A DNA stretch of 64,000 nucleotides. Source: Qipengyuania spongiae. Its GTDB lineage: Bacteria; Pseudomonadota; Alphaproteobacteria; Sphingomonadales; Sphingomonadaceae. A program made the position numbers and the translations under genes. The notes under the pieces were generated by a model that did no database searches, had not been told where the DNA came from, and saw only the letters and a program-made list of their open reading frames with translations. Below, piece after piece: positions 8,994 to 16,924 of this stretch. The stretch covers positions 2,614,501-2,678,500 of the forward strand of contig NZ_CP092471.1 in assembly GCF_026168555.1 (NCBI RefSeq). Direction: 5' to 3'. The number at the start of each line of letters is the position of its first letter. The stretch's first letter is position 1.

Positions 8994-9009
8994 TTAACAT
9001 TCGCCTAAC
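8994..9009 (+). promoter_or_regulatory. CtrA-box-like sequence upstream of the GGDEF gene
   Basis: TTAA, 7 bases, then CTAAC matches 7 of 8 core positions of the CtrA consensus TTAA-N7-TTAA. It lies 26 bp before the start of the MASE1-GGDEF gene. A DivL homologue in the same window makes CtrA control plausible, but a single near-match can occur by chance. Confidence 0.35.
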
Positions 9010-9034
9010 TTTTGTGGACTAGGAAACGGGTGTC

Positions 9035-10855
9035 ATGGATGGCACACGGACAGCTATTGTTAGACGAGCAGGATCGGCGCTCTTGATCGGGCTGATCTAT
9101 TTCGCGCTCGCGGCACTCAGCGTCCTCTATTCACGCTTCGAGGGCGGACCGGCCTTTCTCTGGACCGCCACCGGCGTCGCGCTGGGCGTCACTCTCGGCA
9201 CCGACAGGCGCCGGTGGACCGAAAAGCTCGTCGCCTGCGGTATCGCCAGCTTCTTCGCGACCTCGCTGTTCAGCCTCGGCCCCGTTGCCGGTTTCCTGCT
9301 CGCCTTCGTCAACGTAGCGGAAATCGTCGTCGGTGTGGTTCTCCTGCAATATATGCGCCCAGCCTTCGGCTCGCTCCGGTCGAGCGGCGAGATCGTCGCG
9401 CTGATCAGCCTTGCCGGCGTCGCGGCGCCGGCGATCACGGGCCTGGGCGGCGCCGCAGTCATCGCGGCCCACACCCCCACGGCATTCTGGCCGAACTGGG
9501 CGATTTGGGTCTCTGGCCATGCGCTCGGGACGACCTTGATTTGCCCCTTCGTGATCCTGCTGCTGCGGGGCGAATACGGGCACTGGTGGCGCGAAAGCCC
9601 GACCGGTGCCAAGGTCGAGGCCGCTTCGATCATCCTTGCCATGTCGCTGGTGGCGGTGGTCGTCTTCTTGTGGAGCAGCCAGCCGTTGCTGGTGCTGCCC
9701 TTTCCGCTGATGATGGCCGCGGTGTTTCGCCACGGCCGGGTGGGCGCAACCTTCTCCATCCTCGTCCTTGCAATCATCTCGGTGACTTTCACCGTCGCCG
9801 GTTCGGGGCCGATTGGCACCCTCGCCGAAAACGATGCCACGCGCAGCATCCTGATCCAGCTCTATCTCGCCTCGGCCGTGCTCACGGTCTTGCCGGCGGC
9901 GGGCAATCTCGGCCAGATCGAGGGGAAACTGTCTCATTTCCAGCAGCAATCGGCGCTCTACCGGCTGATCCTCGATCGCTCCGGCGATCTTATCATGACC
10001 TTCGACATGCAGAGCGTCATCCGCTTCGCCTCCCCCGCGTCGATCGAGGTGCTCGGCCTTTCCCCCGATATGCTGATCGGAACCCGGCCGCAGCCCCTGA
10101 TTCATCCCGACGATCTGGAGCGGGTCATGGCCGTGCATTTCGAAGTCGTCGCCGATCCCTCGCGCACCCGCACGGTCGATTACCGGGTGTGCCTCGACGG
10201 GCGCATGATCGGATGGTTCGAGACCCATGCCCAGGCGACGGTGGACGAGTTGGGCCGTGCGACCGGCACAGTCTGCGTCATCCGCAACGTTTCGGAACGC
10301 AAGAGGCTGGAGAACGCGCTCAGCAGCGCGGCGCGCACCGATCCACTGACGGGTCTCGCCAATCGCCGGGCGTTCGACGAGACTATGGAAGCGCGGATGA
10401 AGGGCGGGAAGGCGGCCGGCCCCTCCACGCTCGTCCTGTTCGATCTCGACCATTTCAAATCGGTCAATGACAATTACGGTCACGCTGCGGGCGATCAGGT
10501 CCTCAAGGTCTTCGCCGACGTGTTGCGCGGCGAATTGCGGACACGCGATCTGGCCGCCCGGATCGGCGGCGAGGAGTTCGTGGTGGTGATCGACGGCGAT
10601 ATCGATGTCGCTCGCCATGTCTGCGAACGCATCCGCCTCGCCATGTGCCACACCGCCGTGACGCTGGATACCGGCAAACGGATCAGCGCGACCGTCAGCG
10701 GCGGCCTATGCCCCCTCGACCGGACAGTTTCTCTGTTGAACGCCTTCCAGCACGCTGATGCCGCATTGTATCAGGCGAAACGCAGCGGGCGGAACCGGTG
10801 CGAGATTGCCCGACCGCAAGCAGCCGCCCCGTTCGATCGTTTCGAGGCGGCCTGA
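9035..10855 (+). CDS. MASE1-PAS-GGDEF diguanylate cyclase
   Basis: This inner-membrane sensor probably makes cyclic di-GMP from two GTP. Residues 1-300 are strongly hydrophobic with about eight membrane spans, fitting the MASE1 sensor domain. A PAS domain follows (about 305-425, with the FDMQSVIRFASPASIEVLG core). A GGDEF domain closes the protein, with the active-site motif GGEEF at 511-515. An RTRD sequence at 502-505, five residues before it, is an intact product-inhibition I-site, so feedback control by c-di-GMP is expected. No EAL domain is present. It converges on folE with only 13 bp between the stops. A CtrA-like box sits just upstream. Confidence 0.93.
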   Translation: MDGTRTAIVRRAGSALLIGLIYFALAALSVLYSRFEGGPAFLWTATGVALGVTLGTDRRRWTEKLVACGIASFFATSLFSLGPVAGFLLAFVNVAEIVVGVVLLQYMRPAFGSLRSSGEIVALISLAGVAAPAITGLGGAAVIAAHTPTAFWPNWAIWVSGHALGTTLICPFVILLLRGEYGHWWRESPTGAKVEAASIILAMSLVAVVVFLWSSQPLLVLPFPLMMAAVFRHGRVGATFSILVLAIISVTFTVAGSGPIGTLAENDATRSILIQLYLASAVLTVLPAAGNLGQIEGKLSHFQQQSALYRLILDRSGDLIMTFDMQSVIRFASPASIEVLGLSPDMLIGTRPQPLIHPDDLERVMAVHFEVVADPSRTRTVDYRVCLDGRMIGWFETHAQATVDELGRATGTVCVIRNVSERKRLENALSSAARTDPLTGLANRRAFDETMEARMKGGKAAGPSTLVLFDLDHFKSVNDNYGHAAGDQVLKVFADVLRGELRTRDLAARIGGEEFVVVIDGDIDVARHVCERIRLAMCHTAVTLDTGKRISATVSGGLCPLDRTVSLLNAFQHADAALYQAKRSGRNRCEIARPQAAAPFDRFEAA

Positions 10856-10868
10856 AACGCGATCCGGT

Positions 10869-11480
10869 TCATCCGTAGCCCATCAGCTTGAGTACTTCCT
10901 CACGGCTGCGCTCGTCCTCGCGGAAGGTGCCCATCATGCGGCTGGTGACCATCCCCACTCCCGGAGTGCGGACGCCGCGCGCGGTCATGCAGGCGTGGCT
11001 CGCCTCGATCACCACCGCCACGCCCTGCGGCTGGAGGTGCTTCCAGATGCAGTCGGCGACCTCCGCCGTCAGGCGTTCCTGCACCTGCAACCGCCGGGCG
11101 AAGCCGTGGAGCACGCGGGCGAGCTTAGAGATGCCGACCACGCGGTCGGTCGGCAGGTAGGCAATCGCCGCCTTGCCGATGATCGGAGCCATGTGATGCT
11201 CGCAATGGCTCTGGAAGGGAATGTCCCTCAACAGCACGATCTCGTCATAGCCACCGACCTCCTCGAACACCCTCGACAGGTGTACCGCGGGATCTTCGGT
11301 ATAACCGAGACAATATTCCTTCCACGCCCGCGCGACCCGCGCCGGAGTGTCGAGCAACCCTTCGCGCGAAGGATCGTCACCCGACCAGCGTATGAGGGTG
11401 CGGATCGCCTCTTGCACCTCTTCGGGCACGGGCGGCTTCCCGCGCGGCTGATCTTCGTCGGGTCCCACCAGACTGCTCAT
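10869..11480 (-). CDS. folE: GTP cyclohydrolase I
   Basis: FolE converts GTP to dihydroneopterin triphosphate, the first step of tetrahydrofolate synthesis. The 203-residue protein has the zinc-site segment SHCEHHMAPIIGKAAIAYLP (Cys93, His95/His96), the GISKLARVLHGFARRLQVQE core and the late ASHACMTARGV segment with the third zinc ligand. Length and motifs are normal. The ATG overlaps the stop of the phospholipase D gene (ATGA), so it is the last gene of a hemerythrin-PLD-folE operon. Confidence 0.96.
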   Translation of the reverse strand: MSSLVGPDEDQPRGKPPVPEEVQEAIRTLIRWSGDDPSREGLLDTPARVARAWKEYCLGYTEDPAVHLSRVFEEVGGYDEIVLLRDIPFQSHCEHHMAPIIGKAAIAYLPTDRVVGISKLARVLHGFARRLQVQERLTAEVADCIWKHLQPQGVAVVIEASHACMTARGVRTPGVGMVTSRMMGTFREDERSREEVLKLMGYG

Positions 11481-13012
11481 TTGCCCCTGATCCTTCTGAA
11501 CCTATCGCGCATGCGCTTCAGGCGACTTCCCTTGCGGAAAAGACCGCCCTTGGCAAACGGCTCGAACATGTCCTGCGGATCTTCGGGATCGAGCAACGCA
11601 CTCGTCGCCAGCGTTTCCTGGACCCCGTTCAGTTCGGGAGGGACGTAGCGCAGCAGATTGCGCCCCCCTTCGGGCGTCACCGAATGGTCGATGAGCGCAG
11701 TCATCGAGCCATGCCGCGCGAGAAGTTCGGGCATTTCGCTTTCATCCAGCCCGCAATGTTCGGCAAGCAGAGAATGGCGCAAAGCCGTGATCGCGGATTT
11801 CGCGTGTCCGTTCCCGGGCCGTGTCGTGTCGATGAAGACGTCACACTCGCTGTCGAGACCCATCGAGCGATTGTTCATATTGGCCGAGCCGATACGAAAT
11901 ATCTCATCGTCGACGATCAGGATCTTGGCGTGGACGTAAATGGGCGTCGTTCCCGAATACGGACTCCAGATCGAAAAACGTCCCTTGCCGTCCGCCGCCT
12001 CGATACAGCGAACCAGTTCCGCACGGGCATGGTCCATCGCCTGCTGTTCGAGCCACCCGTCGGCGGTGGACGGATGAACGATCACGATCTCGGGAGGATC
12101 GTCTTCCTGAACGCGCGCCAGGATCGCCTCGGCAATGGCACGGGAGGCGAAATACTGGCTTTCGGCATAGATGAACTTCTTCGCCCGCCGGATCTGGTCG
12201 ACGAACAATCGTTCGATTTCGTTCACCTTGCCCCAGTCGCGATGCGCGGCCTGCGTGCGGGCGATGCCGACTTCGACATTCTCGAACGTAGCATCGAGGT
12301 CGTCCGGCCACAGGCTTTCGCCGCGCGGCTCGATCGGCTTCAATGGTTTGCCCCCAGCGCGCATCCAGCGCTCGCGCCCCAGATCGCTGAGAGCCTCGGC
12401 GACCTCACCCTCCATGATCATGGAGGCGTCGTGCCAAGGATCGTATTTGCGGCCGTTCGGCGTCCGGCGCCGTGGTTCATCCTCGACGTGATCGCGGGTG
12501 TCCCAGCGTTTCCCGGTCATATCGATGCAGCCGCAAACGGCGATCGCGCTGTCGAGAACGGCGAGCTTCTGGTGGTGGCTGCACCCGACCGGATGCGCAC
12601 TGTCGAACTTGAAGTCGATCCGGCGATGACGGGCCCATCGCAGGAGATCCCACCACATCGATCCTCGGAACGTGAACTTGAAGACGCCGAAGCTCCATTT
12701 GAGAATCCGAACTTCGAGCGTCGGCCGGTTTCGAATGAGCCAGGCGACGAACCCGCCCAACCGAGCCGGATACTTGTCCTTCCAGCCGCGCTGCCACCAG
12801 CTGCGCCCCTCGGCCAACTTGATGCGCGTGTCGAAGTCCCAGCCGATCAGATAGATGCGGTAACGCGCATTCAGCATGACGGCCTGCATCGCGGCGAAGT
12901 AATGCGCGGCGTCGATGATCACGCGCGCACGCTTGACTTTCGCATAGCGCCACACGCCCGGCTCGACGCTGTCGTCGAGCCGGGCGATATCGGCCTGGTT
13001 ATCTTCCGCCAT
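11477..13012 (-). CDS. Phospholipase D-like (two-HKD) protein
   Basis: This 511-residue protein carries two HKD motifs: HQKLAVLD at about 147-154 and HAKILIVD at about 361-368, the latter followed by the usual GSANMNNRS. Two intact motifs predict a functional phosphodiesterase or phosphatidyl transferase of the PLD superfamily. It lacks a signal peptide or an evident membrane span, which argues against a classic cardiolipin synthase. The ATG at 13012 is chosen over a TTG 8 codons upstream. It lies 24 bp after the hemerythrin gene and overlaps folE by 4 bp. Substrate is not evident from the sequence. Confidence 0.88.
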   Translation of the reverse strand: MAEDNQADIARLDDSVEPGVWRYAKVKRARVIIDAAHYFAAMQAVMLNARYRIYLIGWDFDTRIKLAEGRSWWQRGWKDKYPARLGGFVAWLIRNRPTLEVRILKWSFGVFKFTFRGSMWWDLLRWARHRRIDFKFDSAHPVGCSHHQKLAVLDSAIAVCGCIDMTGKRWDTRDHVEDEPRRRTPNGRKYDPWHDASMIMEGEVAEALSDLGRERWMRAGGKPLKPIEPRGESLWPDDLDATFENVEVGIARTQAAHRDWGKVNEIERLFVDQIRRAKKFIYAESQYFASRAIAEAILARVQEDDPPEIVIVHPSTADGWLEQQAMDHARAELVRCIEAADGKGRFSIWSPYSGTTPIYVHAKILIVDDEIFRIGSANMNNRSMGLDSECDVFIDTTRPGNGHAKSAITALRHSLLAEHCGLDESEMPELLARHGSMTALIDHSVTPEGGRNLLRYVPPELNGVQETLATSALLDPEDPQDMFEPFAKGGLFRKGSRLKRMRDRFRRIRGK

Positions 13013-13036
13013 TGTCGGACCGACCCCCAGCCGCAA

Positions 13037-13528
13037 CTATTCCTTGGCGTCTTCCTTTTTCTCCGGCGTTACCTCCGCCTCGGCCTTCTCCTCCTTCTTG
13101 CGGCGGTCGAAGACGCTGCGCATGTGCTCCATGTCTTTTTCGTCGAGATATTCCGCGAAATCGGGGAAGTGATCCTCTTCCTCCTCGTCGATGTGATGGC
13201 GGTACTGGTGATCGAAGCTCTTGAACTTCGTCATCCATCCCCCGGCCCCCATATCGGACGCCGCGAGATCGTTCAGCGCCTCCTCGATCTCGTGATGCTC
13301 GGCCACGGAGTGACGGGTCTCGCCGGTCGTCGGCGGCTTGCGCAGCATGGTGGAATAGAGCGCCTGCTCTTCCGCAGCGGCGTGGCTCTTCAGTTCCTTG
13401 GTCAGCTCGGTGAAGAGCTGTTCGCGCTCCTCGCTCTCGCCGCTCGTTTCCATCAGCTTGTCGAGCAGCTCGCGATGGCGATCGTGATCCTTCTTCAGGC
13501 GGTCGAAAATTTCCTTGGTATCGGCCAT
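13037..13528 (-). CDS. Hemerythrin HHE domain protein
   Basis: This 163-residue helical protein has the ligands of a hemerythrin/HHE cation-binding domain: DHDRHRELLDKL near the start, HAAAEEQALY, EHHEIEEAL and HQYRHHIDEEEEDHFP. Such domains bind a di-iron centre and are linked to oxygen, nitric oxide or iron stress. The last 25 residues are a charged Lys/Glu tail, probably disordered. It is the first gene of the operon with the PLD-like protein and folE. A candidate EcfG-type promoter lies 45 bp upstream. Longer frames starting upstream run into untranslated sequence and are not preferred. Confidence 0.88.
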   Translation of the reverse strand: MADTKEIFDRLKKDHDRHRELLDKLMETSGESEEREQLFTELTKELKSHAAAEEQALYSTMLRKPPTTGETRHSVAEHHEIEEALNDLAASDMGAGGWMTKFKSFDHQYRHHIDEEEEDHFPDFAEYLDEKDMEHMRSVFDRRKKEEKAEAEVTPEKKEDAKE

Positions 13529-13572
13529 TTGCCGGCTCCCTTCTGGCGGTCTCGTATCGGTTTTGCAGGGAT

Positions 13573-13597
13573 AACCGGCTTGCCGCGCCGATGTTCC
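13573..13597 (-). promoter_or_regulatory. Candidate EcfG general-stress promoter for the hemerythrin operon
   Basis: Read on the minus strand, GGAAC is followed after 16 bases by GGTT, close to the alphaproteobacterial sigma-EcfG consensus GGAAC-N16/17-CGTT (one mismatch in the -10 element). It sits 45 bp upstream of the hemerythrin start, a sensible distance. This would place hemerythrin, PLD and folE under the PhyR-NepR-EcfG stress response. Confidence 0.45.
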
Positions 13598-13640
13598 GGG
13601 ACTTGCCGTTTCGGGCGACGCGCCCCATCTTCTGCGCGCC

Positions 13641-14036
13641 ATGAGGACGCACTTCGACACCCCGGACGCCCGGACAATGCAGCACATCGCCGAGCGCGTG
13701 ATCGCCACGCTCCCGGAGCGTTTTCGGGAGCAGTTGGGCAGAGTGGTCTTGCAGGTCGAGGATTTCGCCACAGGCGAACAGCTCGCCTCGGTCGACCTGC
13801 AGGATCGCTGGCATCTCAGCGGGTTGTACGAGGGCGTGCCCCTGCCCGATCGCTCGATCTGGTCGAGCGGCGATATGCCGCCACGGATCTGGCTGTTCCG
13901 GCAGCCGCTCATAGCCGAGATGCGCGAAACGGGCGTGGGGCTGGAGGAACTGGTTCGCCATGTCGTGATCCACGAGGCGGGACATCACTTCGGTTTCAGC
14001 GACGACGATATGCACGCCCTTGAGGACGAGGCCTAG
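13641..14036 (+). CDS. Small zincin-like metallopeptidase
   Basis: This 131-residue protein ends with the motif VIHEAGHHFGFSDDDMHALEDE, where HEAGH is a classical HExxH zinc site and the downstream Asp/Glu could supply the third ligand. It fits the small cytoplasmic MMP-like metallopeptidase family (formerly DUF1025) common in alphaproteobacteria. There is no signal peptide or membrane span. It diverges from the hemerythrin operon. Substrates of this family are not known to me, so only the protease fold is claimed. Confidence 0.85.
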   Translation: MRTHFDTPDARTMQHIAERVIATLPERFREQLGRVVLQVEDFATGEQLASVDLQDRWHLSGLYEGVPLPDRSIWSSGDMPPRIWLFRQPLIAEMRETGVGLEELVRHVVIHEAGHHFGFSDDDMHALEDEA

Positions 14037-14096
14037 CAGCGGGCCGATCCGACCGGCCGGCCGGTGGAACACAGAAAAGGCTTTCTCCGCCAAGAA

Positions 14097-14138
14097 CCAC
14101 AAAAGGCCATCCCTCTTGCGAGAGATGGCCTTTTGTGG
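14097..14138. terminator. Bidirectional terminator merging with the tRNA-Arg 3' end
   Basis: A perfect 15-bp stem (CCACAAAAGGCCATC / GATGGCCTTTTGTGG) with a 12-nt loop separates the metallopeptidase gene from the minus-strand tRNA-Arg. CCTTTTG supplies T-runs in both directions. The distal arm ends in the TGG that encodes the tRNA CCA end, so hairpin and tRNA share three bases. Confidence 0.8.
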
Positions 14139-14212
14139 CGCGCCCGGAAGGATTCGAACCTCCGACCACCTGATTCGTAGTCAGGTACTCTATCCAGCTG
14201 AGCTACGGGCGC
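14136..14212 (-). tRNA. tRNA-Arg (anticodon ACG)
   Basis: The minus strand folds as a complete cloverleaf. The acceptor stem GCGCCCG pairs with CGGGCGC, followed by discriminator G and an encoded CCA. The D arm is GCTCAGCTGGATAGAGT, the anticodon stem-loop is CCTGA-CTACGAA-TCAGG with anticodon ACG, and the T loop is GGAGGTTCGAATCCT. The A at position 34 would be deaminated to inosine to read CGU, CGC and CGA codons. Confidence 0.97.
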
Positions 14213-14279
14213 GCATTGGAGGGGCGCACATACGGAGGGGTTTCGGGCTTGGCAACCCCATTTTCCGATCCTGCGCGCT

Positions 14280-14669
14280 TTATCCGAACAGACCGCGACA
14301 TAGCTCGCGATCCAGCGGCGGACGATCGAGTGGAGCGATCTCGACCGGCGCGAACCAACCGCATTCTCCGCCCTCGAGTGCGACGGGTTCGCCCTGCCAG
14401 TGCTGCGTGGTGTAAAGCAGGATCATGATGCCTGGACGGCCTTGCGATGCAGGGGTTTCCGCAAAACCTGCGGGCTGAAGGTCGCTTTCCCGAATAGCGA
14501 TACCGAGTTCCTCCGCGATCTCGCGAACCAGGGCCGCGCGCGGCGTTTCGCCCGTTTCCACCTTGCCGCCGGGAAACTCCCACAGGCCGGCATGCGCCTT
14601 GCCGTCGGGACGCCGCTGCATGAGCCAAGTGCCGTTCCCCTTGGCCAGCGCCAGAGCGACGACGAGCAT
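14280..14669 (-). CDS. mutT: MutT-type Nudix hydrolase
   Basis: This protein of about 129 residues fits 8-oxo-dGTP diphosphatase, which removes oxidised nucleotides from the pool. The full Nudix box is visible: GGKVETGETPRAALVREIAEELGI (pattern GX5EX7REUXEEXGU, described by its key residues). It is preceded by WLMQRRPDGKAHAGLWEFP, typical of MutT. The ATG at 14669 gives the length of E. coli MutT (129 aa); a TTG at 14708 would add 13 residues and cannot be excluded because neither start has a strong ribosome binding site. Confidence 0.9.
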   Translation of the reverse strand: MLVVALALAKGNGTWLMQRRPDGKAHAGLWEFPGGKVETGETPRAALVREIAEELGIAIRESDLQPAGFAETPASQGRPGIMILLYTTQHWQGEPVALEGGECGWFAPVEIAPLDRPPLDRELCRGLFG

Positions 14670-14774
14670 GGTTGTCGGAATATTTTGCAATGTGACCGTT
14701 CCGCGCAACTCTTTCTTAACCGACTGGCCCCTATTCGCCCAACATCGCTTGGAAGACCACCAGTGGGACTGGAT

Positions 14775-14960
14775 ATGACCGCATTCCTCAAGACCATCGC
14801 GCGTGACCAGCAGGGCGCGACGGCCGTGGAATACGGTCTGATCCTTGCTCTGGTCTTTCTGGCGATGCTGGGCGCGGTTCGGACCTTCGGTCAGAACGCG
14901 ATCGCGATGTGGGACGATCTTTCGATAGAAATTACCGAAGCATCCAAAAAAAATAACTAG
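14775..14960 (+). CDS. Flp/Fap-type pilin
   Basis: This 61-residue protein is a Flp (type IVb) pilin precursor. It has a short charged leader, QQGATAVEYGLILALVFLAML with the conserved E and Y of the pilin processing region, and one hydrophobic helix. Flp pilins are cleaved by a CpaA/TadV prepilin peptidase and assembled by the Tad apparatus, which is not in this window. A second pilin gene follows 118 bp downstream. The ATG sits at the expected distance from the pilin signature; a much longer in-frame extension overlaps mutT and is rejected. Confidence 0.9.
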   Translation: MTAFLKTIARDQQGATAVEYGLILALVFLAMLGAVRTFGQNAIAMWDDLSIEITEASKKNN

Positions 14961-15008
14961 ATTGAGGCAAAGGATTTGGAAAATATAAACCTTTTGCCAC
15001 GATAACGG

Positions 15009-15022
15009 CGAACACCTGTTCG
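15009..15022. promoter_or_regulatory. Palindrome upstream of the second Flp pilin
   Basis: CGAACA-CC-TGTTCG is a perfect 6-bp inverted repeat, 57 bp before the second pilin start in an otherwise AT-rich spacer. It could be an operator. It looks like the Gram-positive LexA box (CGAAC-N4-GTTCG), but alphaproteobacterial LexA uses direct GTTC-N7-GTTC repeats, so LexA is not proposed. Confidence 0.25.
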
Positions 15023-15078
15023 AATGAATTCGCAGACGGGACAGGTCGGGTACCGAAGACCGAACCAGGAGATCTTAA

Positions 15079-15270
15079 ATGACTTTCTTCAAAAAGCTGG
15101 CCCGCGATGAGCAGGCCGCGACTGCTATCGAATATGGACTGATCGCCGCCCTCATCGCAGTCGCTGCGATGACCGCGATGGGTGCCCTCGGCGACAATCT
15201 CGAGTCAACTTTTCTTGATGTAAGCACCTGTCTGGAAAATCCGGACGACGCAAGTTGTAAGACTGCATAA
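15079..15270 (+). CDS. Flp/Fap-type pilin
   Basis: This 63-residue Flp pilin precursor has the signature DEQAATAIEYGLIAALIAVAAM: the E-Y pair of the processing region followed by a hydrophobic helix. The C-terminal part carries two cysteines (STCLENPDDASC) that could form a disulfide in the mature pilin; the first pilin lacks them. A good ribosome binding site (AGGAGATC) lies before the ATG. A strong terminator ends the unit. Two different pilins without tad assembly genes suggest they serve an apparatus encoded elsewhere. Confidence 0.93.
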   Translation: MTFFKKLARDEQAATAIEYGLIAALIAVAAMTAMGALGDNLESTFLDVSTCLENPDDASCKTA

Positions 15271-15293
15271 TCGTCTCTAATCTTACCATACAT

Positions 15294-15325
15294 AAAGCGA
15301 CGGGAACTGGTTTCCCGTCGCTTTT
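15294..15325. terminator. Rho-independent terminator after the pilin genes
   Basis: A 13-bp stem (AAAGCGACGGGAA paired with TTCCCGTCGCTTT, 5-nt loop) is followed by TTTTT-type sequence on the plus strand and by an A/T tract on the minus strand. It lies between the plus-strand pilin gene and the minus-strand M48 peptidase gene and can serve both. Confidence 0.9.
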
Positions 15326-15334
15326 TGTATCGGA

Positions 15335-16801
15335 TCAACGCCCCCGCACGACCAGCTTGACCTTCTGCCCCGCACGAACGTTCTCGCCGCTCGCCAGCCC
15401 ATTCAACACACGGAAGCGCGCTTCCTGCCCGTCGGTATAGGCCATCCGTCGTGCCAGCGTGTTCACGGTGTCGCCGCTCCCAACCGTCACCACATCGATG
15501 TGCCGGGGCACCACATTGGCCGCCTCGTTGGCGCTGATCTTGCGCATCGAGTTGAACATGCCCGAAAAGACGTTGGCGTTGCCCGCCGGCGTGATCGCTT
15601 GGAAATGATAGGCCTGATTGTTGCCAAATTCGTAGGCGAACACGACCACATCCACCTGGCCCTGCCCGGAGTTGACCCGGGCGGTCCCGAACGCCGCCGG
15701 AATGCCGTTTACCGTGGTGCGCTGTATACTCTGCGGGCGAAGCTGAGAGTTCTGCCCGCCGAGCTTCGCGAATACATTCGCGACATAGTTCTCGATATTT
15801 CCGCTATAGGGCGCCAGCGTCAACTGCGCCTGCCCGCCCTGACCGTTCACGCTGACAGCGCTCGAACCGTTAACCATGTAGAAGCCGCTCGGCGCGGTGA
15901 AGGCGAGACGCAGTTCCGGATGGATGAACTGCCGCCCCTCGATCACGCCCTGCGAAGGGTCGTCACCGTAGAGCAGCCCGTCGATCCGCGTCAGGAACGT
16001 GTCGCGATTGGTGACGCCGGTCATGCCTTGCGACTTTTGCGCCGCAACCCGCACGCGGCTGGCGGGATCGGGGTGTGTTGAAGCCCATTCAGGAAGGCTG
16101 GCATTGTCGCGCCCCTGCAATTGCGCGTCGAGCGCGTTCTGCGCCGCGAGGCTCGCGAGCACGGTCGACATCGCGTTGGGATCATAGCCGGCAGTGTTGA
16201 GATAGCGGATGCCGAGTTCGTCCGCCTCCAGCTCCTGCGAGCGCGAGAAACGCAGCGTCAGCAATTGGGAGCCCTGCATCGCGAACTGGCCGAGTTGCTG
16301 CCCGATGCCGCCGCCGACGACCGATCCCAGCACCGCGCCAAGCACTCCGAGGATTGAATTCTGCTGCGCCTGCGCCTGGCGCCGCTGCGAATGGCGCGCC
16401 GCGACGTGGCCGACCTCGTGCCCAAGCACGCCGGCCAGTTCCGCTTCATTATTCATCAGCGAGACGAGCTGGCGCGTCGTATAGACATAACCGCCGGGGA
16501 TCGCGAAGGCGTTGTTGACCGAGCTGTTGAGCAGCGAGACAGTGAAGCTCTCCCGCGCGCCGCCGAGACCGGACTGCACGGCGATGTTCTGCCCCACCTG
16601 CTGCACATACTGCGCCTGCGGCCCGGTCATCGCACCGCCGAATTCGGCAAGCAGTTGCGGATGCGCTTCGGCTCCTGTCTGGGCCTCGCTCTGCGTGATC
16701 GGCGCGCTGGCGCTCGGGATATTGCCCATCGAGGCGCAGCCCGAAAGAGTGAGCGCGATCGCGGCGGTCGAAGCGGTGGCGAAGGTTCTGGTGCTCGGCA
16801 T
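15335..16801 (-). CDS. M48 family metallopeptidase lipoprotein with LysM-like C-terminus
   Basis: This 488-residue exported protein begins with a signal peptide ending in the lipobox LSGC (Cys22), so it should be a lipid-anchored envelope protein. The catalytic zinc motif HEVGH is at 128-132, with a downstream ELEADELG giving the third ligand, as in the BepA/LoiP group of M48 peptidases that help outer-membrane protein quality control. A glycine-rich hydrophobic stretch lies between them. The last about 50 residues (VTVGSGDTVNTLARR to AGQKVKLVV) resemble a LysM peptidoglycan-binding module. It stands alone between accA and the pilin genes. Confidence 0.9.
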   Translation of the reverse strand: MPSTRTFATASTAAIALTLSGCASMGNIPSASAPITQSEAQTGAEAHPQLLAEFGGAMTGPQAQYVQQVGQNIAVQSGLGGARESFTVSLLNSSVNNAFAIPGGYVYTTRQLVSLMNNEAELAGVLGHEVGHVAARHSQRRQAQAQQNSILGVLGAVLGSVVGGGIGQQLGQFAMQGSQLLTLRFSRSQELEADELGIRYLNTAGYDPNAMSTVLASLAAQNALDAQLQGRDNASLPEWASTHPDPASRVRVAAQKSQGMTGVTNRDTFLTRIDGLLYGDDPSQGVIEGRQFIHPELRLAFTAPSGFYMVNGSSAVSVNGQGGQAQLTLAPYSGNIENYVANVFAKLGGQNSQLRPQSIQRTTVNGIPAAFGTARVNSGQGQVDVVVFAYEFGNNQAYHFQAITPAGNANVFSGMFNSMRKISANEAANVVPRHIDVVTVGSGDTVNTLARRMAYTDGQEARFRVLNGLASGENVRAGQKVKLVVRGR

Positions 16802-16924
16802 ATTCTGTTTTCCCCATAGGCACCCACCCCCACCAGGCGGGCCAATTCCGTTCTCGGGAAAAGTAATTCCGCGTTCGCGCCGATGTTCCCGGCCGAAGCC
16901 GTGAAAAGTCGCGAAGAAGCGCGG

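Noticed and set aside
14705..14720. CtrA box before the first Flp pilin
   Set aside because: GCAA-N7-TTAAC matches only 6 of 8 positions, too weak to list as a site.
15009..15022. LexA box upstream of the second pilin
   Set aside because: The match is to the Gram-positive consensus; alphaproteobacterial LexA binds GTTC-N7-GTTC, so SOS control is not proposed.
16802..16924. EcfG promoter before the M48 peptidase
   Set aside because: GGAAC is present but the -10 position reads AATT, not CGTT or GGTT.
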